Shown piece by piece: positions 46,094-54,405 of a DNA stretch of 64,000 bases; positions within the stretch are counted from its first letter, which is position 1; each line of letters opens with the position of its first letter. Under the pieces are notes generated by a model, which was not told the origin of the DNA, made no database searches, and was given only the letters and a program-made list of their open reading frames with translations. The DNA lies in contig JAPPUL010000088.1 in NCBI GenBank assembly GCA_026874595.1, forward strand, positions 1-64,000. The letters run 5' to 3'. This DNA comes from Sipunculus nudus (lineage: Eukaryota; Annelida; Sipuncula; Golfingiida; Sipunculidae). Position numbers and translations under genes: made by a program.

Positions 46094-47091
46094 TGAGAAG
46101 GGAGCTGTCTATGGAGGCAGTGTTAAGAGATATACAAAAACCGCTTAATCTAATAGGAGAGCGATTCAAAGAATATGTAGTAAGCGAAGATAAAGTAATA
46201 CAAGAGATGCTGGACTACGTATTTTCAAAACAAGGGAAACAAGTAAGGCCAGCCTTATTATTTATAACGTCACAGATATGGGAGAGGGGGTACGAGAAGG
46301 GAGGGTTTCAGGATATAGTAGATCTTGGTCTATGTATAGAATTAATTCATATAGCAACACTAGTACATGATGATGTAAATGATGATGCAAAGCTAAGACG
46401 AGGCTACCAAACATATAATAGTAAATGGGGTCGTACAGCATCGGTTTTATTTGGCGACTTTTTATTTTCTAAAGCATTTGTAATATTGTCAAAGTTTGGC
46501 TCGCTTAAGATTATAGAATACCTATCGGAGACGACATCGAAAATATGTGTAGGCGAGATACGCCAAAATAGCTTTAGAAATAATTATAAAATCAAAATAG
46601 AAGATTATCTTTCGATAATAGAAGACAAAACAGCGTCATTAATAGCAGAAAGTTGTCGGGTGGGCTCACTAATATCGTTTTCAGATGACGTTGAATCACA
46701 AGAGAAGTTATATAGCTATGGTCATAATCTTGGCATGGCGTTTCAGCTCTACGATGACTATTTAGATTTTGTAGGGACTAAAGAGGAACTTGGAAAGGAC
46801 ATATTAAAAGATATATTAAACGGCTACGTAACACTACCAATAATCCATGCATTAGATACCCGAGGTGTTGGGGCTGGAGTTTTCATAGAGCTTATTGAAG
46901 GGGCAAAAGACGAAGGTAATTTAGTCGAGCTAGTTGATTTACTAAAGAAGATGGGCAGCATAGATTATACACGTGCTAAGGCAGAATATTATATAAAGCA
47001 AGCTAAGAAAGAAGTGCAGGAGTTTGGGGATGAGAAGCTTAGAATATTGTTAAATGGCGTAGCAGATTTTGTAGTAAACAGAAGGTTTTAG
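46090..47091 (+). CDS. ispB: Polyprenyl diphosphate synthase (trans, long-chain type)
   Basis: Condenses isopentenyl diphosphate onto allylic diphosphates to make a long chain for quinones or similar lipids. The first Asp-rich motif is HDDVNDDAKLRRG (about 95) and the second is LYDDYLDF (about 220). KTASLIAESCR is also typical. Length is about 333 residues. The open frame reaches a GTG at 46075, but the ATG at 46090 or 46093 is better placed after GGAGGG and overlaps a short leader frame. The exact product length cannot be read from sequence. recJ follows after two bases. Confidence 0.93.
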   Translation: MMRRELSMEAVLRDIQKPLNLIGERFKEYVVSEDKVIQEMLDYVFSKQGKQVRPALLFITSQIWERGYEKGGFQDIVDLGLCIELIHIATLVHDDVNDDAKLRRGYQTYNSKWGRTASVLFGDFLFSKAFVILSKFGSLKIIEYLSETTSKICVGEIRQNSFRNNYKIKIEDYLSIIEDKTASLIAESCRVGSLISFSDDVESQEKLYSYGHNLGMAFQLYDDYLDFVGTKEELGKDILKDILNGYVTLPIIHALDTRGVGAGVFIELIEGAKDEGNLVELVDLLKKMGSIDYTRAKAEYYIKQAKKEVQEFGDEKLRILLNGVADFVVNRRF

Positions 47092-47093
47092 AT

Positions 47094-48941
47094 GTGAAAT
47101 ATATTTGGGAGGAGAGTGGTGAAGGGGATGAAGGCTTAAAGAAAGAGCTGGCAGCAGGTGGTGCGACAGATGGGACAGATGGGACAGATGGGGCAGATGG
47201 GACAGATGGGGCAGATGGGACAGGAAGTAAGAAATTAGAAGAGAGTGAAGTTAGTGATATAACAGCAGAACTTGGTTTAAGTAAAATTATACTGAATGTA
47301 TTGCTAAATAGAGGTTTTCAGAATGAGTCTTCAATAAAAGACTTTATTGAATGTAAAAAGCCATCCTACGAAGAAACAAATCCCTATATACTAAAAGATC
47401 TAAAGAAAGCAGCAATAAGGCTTGAAAAGGGATTAAAGAATTTTGAAAAGATAATAGTTTATGGAGATTATGATGCAGACGGGATAACGGGTTCGAGCTT
47501 GCTGTACATGTTTTTCCAAGTGTATTCCTATTTTAATAAGCGAGCAGTAGTAAGCAAAGTAATCTTACCGGAACGTTTTGAAGATGGCTATGGATTAAAG
47601 ATTAAGGGAGTAAGGGAGGCTAAGGAGTTTGGAGCAGATATACTAATCACAATAGATAATGGAACAAGTGCATGTAAAGAGATAGCATACGCAACGGAGT
47701 TAGGAATAGATGTTATAGTAATAGATCATCATAGAGTAGATAAGGAGATACCTAAAGCCTATGCTATTATAAATCCTAAACAAAAAGACTGTGAATATAA
47801 AGATAAAGGTTTATCAGCAGTAGGCTTAGTATATAAGCTAACAGAGGCATTAGGAAAGATGGTATTGGAGGAGAGAGAGAGTAGATATTTCCAAGAAAGA
47901 TATATAGATTTGGTAGCAGTAGGGACATATCAAGACATGGCACCATTACGGGATGAAAACAGGTATTTTGTATCAGAAGGCCTAAAAGTACTAGACAAGC
48001 TTTCTCGTGGTGCTATAAATAGTAATATGCATGGCTTTAAAGAGATTATTAATAGGAGTGGTTTTAGTAAGATAACAGAAGACACGATAGGCTATGTAAT
48101 AGGCCCGATATTGAATGCCGCAGGTAGGATAGGCTCCCCGACTCTAGCTTTTGAATTACTTACTACAAAGGATAAAGCAGAAACAAAACGCCTTTCTCAA
48201 GAACTATATAACCTTAATAATAAACGTAAACAGCTTACAGAACAATATTTTGCAGAGGCGATACTAGAGGTAGAGAAGAATAAATTACAAGATGATAAGA
48301 TAATATTATTAATATCAAATAGCTGGCATCAAGGAATAATAGGTCTTATAGCACAAAGAGTGGTAAATAAATATAAAAGGAATTGTATAGTGATGAGCAA
48401 CCGCGAAAGTGATATATATACAGGTTCAGCACGGGCGTATGGCGGATTTAATATAGGAGATATAATAAGCAAGAACAGTAAATACTTCCTATATTCAGGA
48501 GGACATAGCAAAGCAGCAGGTTTTTCGCTTGAAGAAAGACAAGCAGGCCTATTTATAGAGAGTTTATTAAGTTTGCAGGATAGCTTGGAGGAAGAAGAAG
48601 TTAAACTTAAGATAGATAGCAAAATAAAGCTTAAAGATATATGTTTGGAATTGGTAAAAGAACAAGATAAACTAAGGCCATTTGGAGTTGGTAATTCAGT
48701 GCCAATCTATATGCTTGAGAATGTTAAAATAGTATCTATTAAGGAATCAAGAAGAGGACTTGATACATTGCTTTGTGTTACGGATATGGATGCCAAAGAA
48801 CAAACATTGGTAGCATTTGGACAAACATCGTATATAGAAAATCTTAAGGGCAAAGAAATGGTAGATATAGCCTTTAAGTTAAGTAGTCGTAACGAAAATA
48901 TTACTTGTGAAATAGTGGATGTACGAGAAAGTGCATGTTAA
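47094..48941 (+). CDS. recJ: Single-stranded-DNA exonuclease RecJ
   Basis: 5'-3' single-strand exonuclease of recombination and mismatch repair. DHH-family motifs: VYGDYDADGITG (about 122), TIDNGTSA, VIDHHRVDK (about 209), GPILNAAGRIG (about 337) and the DHHA1 motif SGGHSKAAGFSL (about 468), then an OB-like C-terminus. It has 615 residues. The start is a GTG two bases after the ispB stop. Residues 24-43 are a DGTDGAD repeat from a 9-bp array, inserted between the initial strand and the usual first conserved block, so the family's N-terminus has been stretched without breaking the frame. Confidence 0.95.
   Translation: MKYIWEESGEGDEGLKKELAAGGATDGTDGTDGADGTDGADGTGSKKLEESEVSDITAELGLSKIILNVLLNRGFQNESSIKDFIECKKPSYEETNPYILKDLKKAAIRLEKGLKNFEKIIVYGDYDADGITGSSLLYMFFQVYSYFNKRAVVSKVILPERFEDGYGLKIKGVREAKEFGADILITIDNGTSACKEIAYATELGIDVIVIDHHRVDKEIPKAYAIINPKQKDCEYKDKGLSAVGLVYKLTEALGKMVLEERESRYFQERYIDLVAVGTYQDMAPLRDENRYFVSEGLKVLDKLSRGAINSNMHGFKEIINRSGFSKITEDTIGYVIGPILNAAGRIGSPTLAFELLTTKDKAETKRLSQELYNLNNKRKQLTEQYFAEAILEVEKNKLQDDKIILLISNSWHQGIIGLIAQRVVNKYKRNCIVMSNRESDIYTGSARAYGGFNIGDIISKNSKYFLYSGGHSKAAGFSLEERQAGLFIESLLSLQDSLEEEEVKLKIDSKIKLKDICLELVKEQDKLRPFGVGNSVPIYMLENVKIVSIKESRRGLDTLLCVTDMDAKEQTLVAFGQTSYIENLKGKEMVDIAFKLSSRNENITCEIVDVRESAC
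47163..47223 (+). repeat. 9-bp in-frame tandem repeat in recJ
   Basis: Six full copies and one partial copy of GGGACAGAT with GGGGCAGAT variants, encoding Asp-Gly-Thr/Ala. It falls in a poorly conserved loop near the RecJ N-terminus. Confidence 0.95.
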
Positions 48942-49323
48942 TTGACTATAGAGCCCTTCCTATTAAAAAGGTATTTAAATACAAAAATCATATAAATAAC
49001 AAAAAAAAAGTATAAAACTTGAATTATTTTGAATAATTAGATATACTTAGATTAGTTACAGAGGTTGTATTTTGTGTTCCCCTCCCAGTCTACCAAAATA
49101 CAACCTATGTTTTGTTTCAAGCTTATTAAATAAGAGTAAACTGGGCATATGAAGAGAGTGTGCTCGAGGTGGGTATTGAGTTTCGTCAGTTGATGCACTG
49201 TCCTTATATAAACTAAAAGTCTTTTTGTCTGAGTCAGTTTTGCGAGTTTTGTGATAGAGTTTTTGTTTTTCTGATATGTTAAAAGTGATATTAAGGATAA
49301 AGTCTATGTTTAAAAACTTTGCC
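48942..49323. other. Intergenic region with a strong inverted repeat
   Basis: Convergent space between recJ (+) and the 125-residue gene (-). A perfect 13-bp inverted repeat (arms 49062-49074 and 49094-49106) has a C-rich 19-nt loop. T-rich sequence follows on the plus strand, so it may end recJ transcription. A minus-strand open frame (49056-49388) overlaps this hairpin and the neighbouring gene and is not supported. Confidence 0.6.
49062..49106 (+). terminator. Perfect 13-bp stem-loop, possible terminator
   Basis: Arms AGGTTGTATTTTG and CAAAATACAACCT, loop of 19 bases. The downstream TATGTTTTGTTT is only moderately T-rich, so termination is plausible, not certain. In the opposite orientation the loop shows GGGAGGGG. 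Confidence 0.45.
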
Positions 49324-49701
49324 TTAAATGTTATACTCTTTTTTGTAGAAATACAAAGCAATCTCCAAGTGCTTAACAATGATTTCATGAATCTCTTTAG
49401 AGAGAGAAGAAATCATCTCATCAGTTTCAGTAGAAGTTATATATTCGCTTGCAATGTTAAATATCTTTTGAGTTTTCTTAACATTTCTAGCTATCTCCTT
49501 CGAGCTAACTCCATCATCATACATCTCAACTAGATAATTTAATATGCCAATAACGCTTAGGTTGTTCTTAATTTCTTTTATGTCCCTTAAAAAATCGTGT
49601 ATTTTAAGCTCTTGATAAGGATATTCTAACTTTAAGTATTCTTCTAGTTGCTCAATCTTATCAACTAAAATATTGTCTTTATATAAATTCTCTTTATGCA
49701 A
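49324..49701 (-). CDS. Hypothetical helical protein (125 aa), TTG start
   Basis: A charged, mostly helical protein (DKIEQLEEYLKLEYPYQELKIHDFLRDIKEI..., then TDEMISSLSKEIHEIIVKHLEIALYFY). The TTG start has GGAGGG seven bases upstream, better than any internal Met. No family recognised; size and helicity would fit a small signalling or DNA-structure protein, but that is only an impression. Confidence 0.6.
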   Translation of the reverse strand: MHKENLYKDNILVDKIEQLEEYLKLEYPYQELKIHDFLRDIKEIKNNLSVIGILNYLVEMYDDGVSSKEIARNVKKTQKIFNIASEYITSTETDEMISSLSKEIHEIIVKHLEIALYFYKKEYNI

Positions 49702-49832
49702 TATTATCCCTCCGTGGATAACTAAATGAAATATGCACTAACCTAATTAATTTATAGATTTATAGCAAAACATGGATACTAGTCGACCGTAGATAGCAGA
49801 AAATTCACATTGAGTAGAATCTAAGAAAAATA

Positions 49833-50483
49833 TTATAACTTTCTATAATCTTCTTTGATTAAGACTTTGCTGTTCATAACAAAGACTTTGTTTTCTAGGA
49901 TAAGATTAATTATTTTAGGATAAATATTTTTTTCTAAAGCGTTAACTTTGTGGTGTAAAGAGTCGATTGTATCATCTTTTTCAACAAAGACCACCTCTTG
50001 AGCAATAATAGGCCCTTTATCATAATCGTTATTTACAAAATGAACCGTACATCCACTCACTTTAACCCCATAATCAAGTACTGCCTTATGTACCATATCC
50101 CCATAAAATCCCTTGCCCGAAAAAGAAGGCAATAAAGAAGGATGAATATTAATAACCTTATTTTCGTATTGCTTTGGCACGATATACTTAGAAAGGAAAC
50201 CGCCAAATACAATTAAGTCAATATTATAAGGACTTATGGCCTTCGTAATCTCGTCGCTATAAAGCTTTGTATTATTCTTATAATTTATGTATGGAATTAC
50301 CTTGACAGGGATATTAAGCTCCTTAGCCCTTATAACACCATAAGCGCTTTTCTTACTGCTAATAACTATAGCAATTAAAGCATTTAAGTTATTTTTATTA
50401 ATGTATTCAAAAAGATTTTCTAAAGTAGACCCATTCCCCGAAAGAAAGAAAGCAATCTTTTTTTTATTTTCCTTAAATTTCAT
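49833..50483 (-). CDS. purN: Phosphoribosylglycinamide formyltransferase
   Basis: Third step of purine synthesis: transfers formyl from 10-formyl-tetrahydrofolate to GAR. LSGNGSTLENL is the phosphate loop (14-24). NIHPSLLPSFSGKGFYG carries the catalytic Asn/His (about 112), and YDKGPIIAQ carries the catalytic Asp (about 150). At 216 residues it is complete. It is divergent from pyrC with 200 bases between them, so both may be controlled from that gap; no operator was recognised. Confidence 0.95.
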   Translation of the reverse strand: MKFKENKKKIAFFLSGNGSTLENLFEYINKNNLNALIAIVISSKKSAYGVIRAKELNIPVKVIPYINYKNNTKLYSDEITKAISPYNIDLIVFGGFLSKYIVPKQYENKVINIHPSLLPSFSGKGFYGDMVHKAVLDYGVKVSGCTVHFVNNDYDKGPIIAQEVVFVEKDDTIDSLHHKVNALEKNIYPKIINLILENKVFVMNSKVLIKEDYRKL

Positions 50484-50684
50484 AATCCATAAAGAGCAAA
50501 ATGCTCAAATTTTAAGTTATGTATTTTCCAAGCTATAAAAGGATAATAAAAAGCAACAAAACAAATCCTTAAATTATTATTTAATGGAAAGAGGTAATTT
50601 TCAATATGGCTTTTGGAAGAGAACAAAATAAGAGCAAAATAAAAAAGCAAATAAGATAAAAAGCAAGATAAAAAGGATATAGAA

Positions 50685-52064
50685 GTGCTGTCATTAAACA
50701 ATGGTAAAGTATATTTGTCAAAAGAGGGCTTGTGCAGGAGAAGCTTATTAATAAAAGATGGTAAAATAAAAAGGATATCACAAAGTGAGTTTAAAGAAGG
50801 CAAGATTATAGATTGTAAGTCGCATTGGATACTGCCTGGCGCAATAGATCCTCATGTTCATTTTCGCGTACCGGGCAATGAAGAAAAAGAGGATTGGCAA
50901 CATGGCTCAATGGCAGCAGTCTCAGGCGGTGTTACTACGGTGCTTGACATGCCGAATACGAGTCCTCCAACAACAACCAAAAAAGCACTTGAGGATAAAG
51001 TTGAACTTGCAAGTCGCCATTCACTAGTTAATTTTGGTTTTCATTTTGGCGTAACTAAAGATAATCTTAAAGAGATAAAGTCAGTACTTGGCAAGGTTGC
51101 AGGCCTTAAGGTATATTTTGGTTCAAGCACAGGTAATTTACTTGTGTCAGATGCAGAATATCTAAAAAAGGTATTAAATGTTTCCAAAGGCAAAGTAATA
51201 TGCTTTCATGCCGAAGACGAATTAATCTTATCAAATAATCGTAGTCGCTATGGGGCTATGTCGGATAAGATAAATATACTTGATTACCATGAGCAGTTAC
51301 GAGATAAAAGATGTGCTTATAATGCAGTATCTAAGATATTGGATATATTCAAAGCCTCTACACAAACTCGTATATATTTTTGTCATGTTTCAACTTATGA
51401 AGAAATTAAGCTTATAAATAAATTCAAGATGGAAGGAGGCGAAGGAGGCGATGAGCTTACTAAGCATGGCCAAATATATACAGAAGTAAGTCCGCATCAT
51501 TTATTTTTATCCAAAGAGAAATTAAAAGCCAGTGGCAAAGCTTATTTAGCTAAAGTAAATCCACCTATAAGAGCAGCCAAAGACCAAGAATTACTATATA
51601 AAAGCTTTTTGGCTTCTGATAAGAATATAGATTTAGTAGGGACTGACCATGCTCCTCATCTAGCCTCTGAAAAAAAACAAACACAGTACAACAAAATACC
51701 ATCTGGACTCCCCGGCCTTGAAAGCTTTATTCCCCTTTTCTTAGATCAAGTTCATAAGAATAATATATCCATTAAACGTTTTGTTGATATTACAAGTACT
51801 AACGCTGCCAAAATATTCAAGATAGAGAATAAAGGATTTATAAAAGAGGGCTTTGATGCGGACCTTATGATTGTTGACCCTAGTATGAGCTATATCATGT
51901 CAGATAATGATATTTATACAAAGGCAAAGTGGAATGTCTTTGTGGGACATAGATTCTCTTCTAGAATAGTAAAAACGATTGTCGGTGGCAAGGTTGTTTT
52001 TTCGCATAATGAGGGTTTTACTTCTCTTAATAAAGCTTTTGGGAAGGAGGTTAGATTCTTTTAG
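50685..52064 (+). CDS. pyrC: Dihydroorotase (class I)
   Basis: Cyclises carbamoyl-aspartate to dihydroorotate in pyrimidine synthesis. DPHVHFRVPGNEEKEDW is the metal-binding HxH with the class I signature (about 56). MPNTSPP and KVYFGSSTGNLLV follow, with FCHVS giving further ligands, and GTDHAPHLASEKK carries the catalytic Asp (about 320). At 459 residues it is complete. The start is a GTG after AAGGAT. No carbamoyltransferase is adjacent, so the pathway is scattered. Confidence 0.94.
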   Translation: MLSLNNGKVYLSKEGLCRRSLLIKDGKIKRISQSEFKEGKIIDCKSHWILPGAIDPHVHFRVPGNEEKEDWQHGSMAAVSGGVTTVLDMPNTSPPTTTKKALEDKVELASRHSLVNFGFHFGVTKDNLKEIKSVLGKVAGLKVYFGSSTGNLLVSDAEYLKKVLNVSKGKVICFHAEDELILSNNRSRYGAMSDKINILDYHEQLRDKRCAYNAVSKILDIFKASTQTRIYFCHVSTYEEIKLINKFKMEGGEGGDELTKHGQIYTEVSPHHLFLSKEKLKASGKAYLAKVNPPIRAAKDQELLYKSFLASDKNIDLVGTDHAPHLASEKKQTQYNKIPSGLPGLESFIPLFLDQVHKNNISIKRFVDITSTNAAKIFKIENKGFIKEGFDADLMIVDPSMSYIMSDNDIYTKAKWNVFVGHRFSSRIVKTIVGGKVVFSHNEGFTSLNKAFGKEVRFF

Positions 52065-52125
52065 CCTTAAACGGCTTTTATTTTAGTATATTAAGCTTTT
52101 AGTAGTTTCTAGTTATAAGCCAACT

Positions 52126-52425
52126 TTAAGTTTCTGGAAAATGAAACTCAGTTGAAAGCAGTTTGCAAAGAGCATCTACTGCTTCCCTTGCATCTTCTCC
52201 TGTTGCCTTAATTTCTAACTCGCTGCCATAACTTGCAGCTAATGTCAAAACATCCAGTATGCTTTTACTGTCAACTGTAAGTTCCCCTTTCGTTATAGTC
52301 AGCTCGCTTTTAAAGCGGTTTGTAAGCTCAACTATCTTTACTGAAGGCCTTGCATGTATCCCTTCTCGGTTCTTTACAGTAACGTGTTTTGAATAAGTTC
52401 TATTCATAGCTAATTTAAGCATCAT
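52126..52425 (-). CDS. ptsH: Phosphocarrier protein HPr
   Basis: The phosphotransferase-system carrier or a regulatory relative. The active His is in GIHARPS (residue 24 from the first Met; about 18 if the Met at position 7 is used, which would give the usual numbering). The regulatory Ser is in DSKSILDVLTLAA. Size is normal for HPr. No EI or EII gene is in the window. In spirochaetes HPr often serves regulation together with an HPr kinase, but none is visible here. Confidence 0.95.
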   Translation of the reverse strand: MMLKLAMNRTYSKHVTVKNREGIHARPSVKIVELTNRFKSELTITKGELTVDSKSILDVLTLAASYGSELEIKATGEDAREAVDALCKLLSTEFHFPET

Positions 52426-52537
52426 TTTATACTTTTTTCAAATGTCTTCTTCTTTCTATTATCTATATTAGATTCTATATTTACTTTCCTATTTATCTAT
52501 CCTACGTTTCTATATTATTCTGCTTAGCTACTTTTTA

Positions 52538-53008
52538 TTAGCTTCTATCGTCGTCTCTATATTCTCTATGTTCGTACCTATCATCGTCATAGCTATCATC
52601 CCATCTCTTTAACCTCTTTTTAGACATTAATTTGTATGTTTTAGACCCCTTTGTTAGCTCTAAAGGTATTAAAATCTTATACCTTGACTTTGCTATATAA
52701 TAACCTTTTAGCTTTATCTTATCTCCTATAAAAAGCTTTAGCCCTTTAGACTTTATACGCCTAGTTGAACCTAGATTTACGTATATATCTCCTTTAGTAG
52801 TCTCAAGGAGTATACTATGAGCTGGCCCAAAATCTGCTTGCTTTTTTATCTTCCCTTCTATTGATGTTTCTTGCTTTGCTCTCTTGTCCCGTTTATATGA
52901 GTATTTTCTATACCTCTCTCCCTTATGTCCATATAAATAAGCATCAGAAACCAAAAAACTTAGTGTTAGTAGCATAATAACTAGTGTTATATAGCTGTAC
53001 GTTTTCAT
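52538..53008 (-). CDS. Exported small OB-fold-like protein
   Basis: 156 residues with a signal peptide (about 1-24). The middle (SIEGKIKKQADFG, HSILLETTKGDIYVNLGS, LKLFIGDKIKLKGYYI) has the strand pattern and Gly placement of bacterial OB-fold (BOF/YgiW-like or DUF5666-like) domains. The C-terminus is a charged Asp/Arg/Tyr tail. Family assignment is tentative. It lies downstream of ruvX on the same strand. Confidence 0.65.
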   Translation of the reverse strand: MKTYSYITLVIMLLTLSFLVSDAYLYGHKGERYRKYSYKRDKRAKQETSIEGKIKKQADFGPAHSILLETTKGDIYVNLGSTRRIKSKGLKLFIGDKIKLKGYYIAKSRYKILIPLELTKGSKTYKLMSKKRLKRWDDSYDDDRYEHREYRDDDRS

Positions 53009-53089
53009 AACCTCATTCCTCCAAAGCTATTTTTTTTAAAAGCAGTATAAGATAATTAGTATAAATATCTTAATAGCTTTCTATCCTAC

Positions 53090-53134
53090 AAGATAATAAA
53101 ATTATATATTATTAATATATAATTTTATTATCTT
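53090..53134. repeat. 45-base AT-rich palindrome at the end of ruvX
   Basis: A perfect inverted repeat of 22 bp per arm around one central base, overlapping the last codons of ruvX. It would form a long AT stem in RNA or a cruciform in DNA. It probably ends or stabilises the 3' end of the ruvX transcript. It has no long T-run after it. Confidence 0.85.
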
Positions 53135-53562
53135 TTGCCAACAGCGTCTAGATAACTTTGAAGTATAACCTGTGCTGCAAGCTCATCTCTTTTGCCCTTA
53201 CGCTTTTTTAGCGGTATTTTAAGCTCATGCATTATAATATCTGCCTCATAAGACGACAGCCGCTCATCCCAAAGTATTACCTCAGCTTTTGTATACTCAC
53301 TTACCATATCTGCAAAATATCGTACCTCATGAGTCTTTTTAGTATCATTTCCATTTAAAGATAAAGGTAGTCCTATCACTACACTAGTACATGAATTCTT
53401 CGAAAGTATACTACCTATAGCTTCAAGTGTTTTCCATTTGCCAACTACATTTATATAGCCTCGTCCACTTGCTAGCGTATTCGTCCCATCACTTATTGCA
53501 ATCCCCATTCTTACCGTTCCATAATCTATACAAAGTATTTTACCTCTTTCCTTAGCTAACAT
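53128..53562 (-). CDS. ruvX: RuvX/YqgF Holliday-junction-resolvase-like protein
   Basis: RNase H-fold protein, implicated in pre-16S rRNA 5' processing (YqgF) and in resolvase-like activity. It has ILCIDYGTVRMGIA with the first catalytic Asp, VVIGLPLSLNG, ILWDERLSSYEA with the Glu, and RDELAAQVILQSYL with the last Asp. The open frame starts at 53592, but the Met at 53562 (MLAKERGKILCIDYG) gives the normal length of 144. Confidence 0.92.
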   Translation of the reverse strand: MLAKERGKILCIDYGTVRMGIAISDGTNTLASGRGYINVVGKWKTLEAIGSILSKNSCTSVVIGLPLSLNGNDTKKTHEVRYFADMVSEYTKAEVILWDERLSSYEADIIMHELKIPLKKRKGKRDELAAQVILQSYLDAVGKR

Positions 53563-53620
53563 AATTTTAATAATTACTTCCCCAAATACCAATTTATAAA
53601 TCTCTTTAGTTTACTAGACT

Positions 53621-54325
53621 TTAGTTTACTAGACTTTCCATACGAGCTTTTGTCATCTCTATTAACTTAACCACATTAGTATCTTTTTTTATATCAGCAG
53701 AACTTATAGGATCCCCTATCAAAACCTCTACCTCGCAACTCCTAAGACTTATATCTCTCTTTGTTACTATCTTATTACCAAAAATGTATATCGGCAATAT
53801 TGGCTTATTTGTACTCTTCGATATTATAAAGGCTCCCTTCTTAAATTCACCAAGCTCACCACTCTCATTACGTCTCCCTTCAGGAAATATCAATATTGAC
53901 TTATTATTATTTAGCTTTTCCTTTGCCCTTCTAAGCCCCTTTAATATGCTTAGTTTATCATCTCGATTTATTAGTATATGTCCACCACAGTATATTGCAA
54001 GCCCAAATAACGGAACATAAAATAAAGACTTCTTCGCAAACATCTTTATATCCATCTCTTCTAAACTCAAGAACAATAGCGGAATGTCATATAAATTTAC
54101 GTGGTTGCTTATTATTATATAGTTTTCATCTGCTTTTATCTTTTCTTTGTTTTTTACTTTAAGCCTAACTCCTGCTGCCTTTATTAAACCCTTTGCCCAT
54201 AATATTGTTATCTTGTGGGTTAAATCTAGTCTAAATCCATAGCATAGGATTAGTCCCAAAGACCCCATAAGGGTTATTAACGCCACAAGCGATAGCCCCA
54301 TTAGCTTTTTTAAGAGATTCTTCAT
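53621..54325 (-). CDS. plsC: 1-acyl-sn-glycerol-3-phosphate acyltransferase
   Basis: Inner-membrane enzyme that makes phosphatidic acid. An N-terminal hydrophobic segment (8-30) is followed by the acyltransferase block I NHVNLYD (about 73, the Hx4D catalytic pair), then FPEGRRNESGELGEFKKGAF (block III, about 148) and PILPIYIFG (block IV). At 234 residues it is complete. It precedes ruvX by about 30 bases and could be cotranscribed with it. Confidence 0.93.
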   Translation of the reverse strand: MKNLLKKLMGLSLVALITLMGSLGLILCYGFRLDLTHKITILWAKGLIKAAGVRLKVKNKEKIKADENYIIISNHVNLYDIPLLFLSLEEMDIKMFAKKSLFYVPLFGLAIYCGGHILINRDDKLSILKGLRRAKEKLNNNKSILIFPEGRRNESGELGEFKKGAFIISKSTNKPILPIYIFGNKIVTKRDISLRSCEVEVLIGDPISSADIKKDTNVVKLIEMTKARMESLVN

Positions 54326-54405
54326 AACTATATAAATTTATATCATAATCTCTCTTCAGTAGATATTTTAATCATTTTATTTCTAGTTTATTTCTTTTCT
54401 TATCT

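Noticed and set aside
49056-49388. Minus-strand open frame of 110 codons
   Set aside because: It overlaps the 3' part of the better supported 125-residue gene and the hairpin, and its composition looks like shadow translation.
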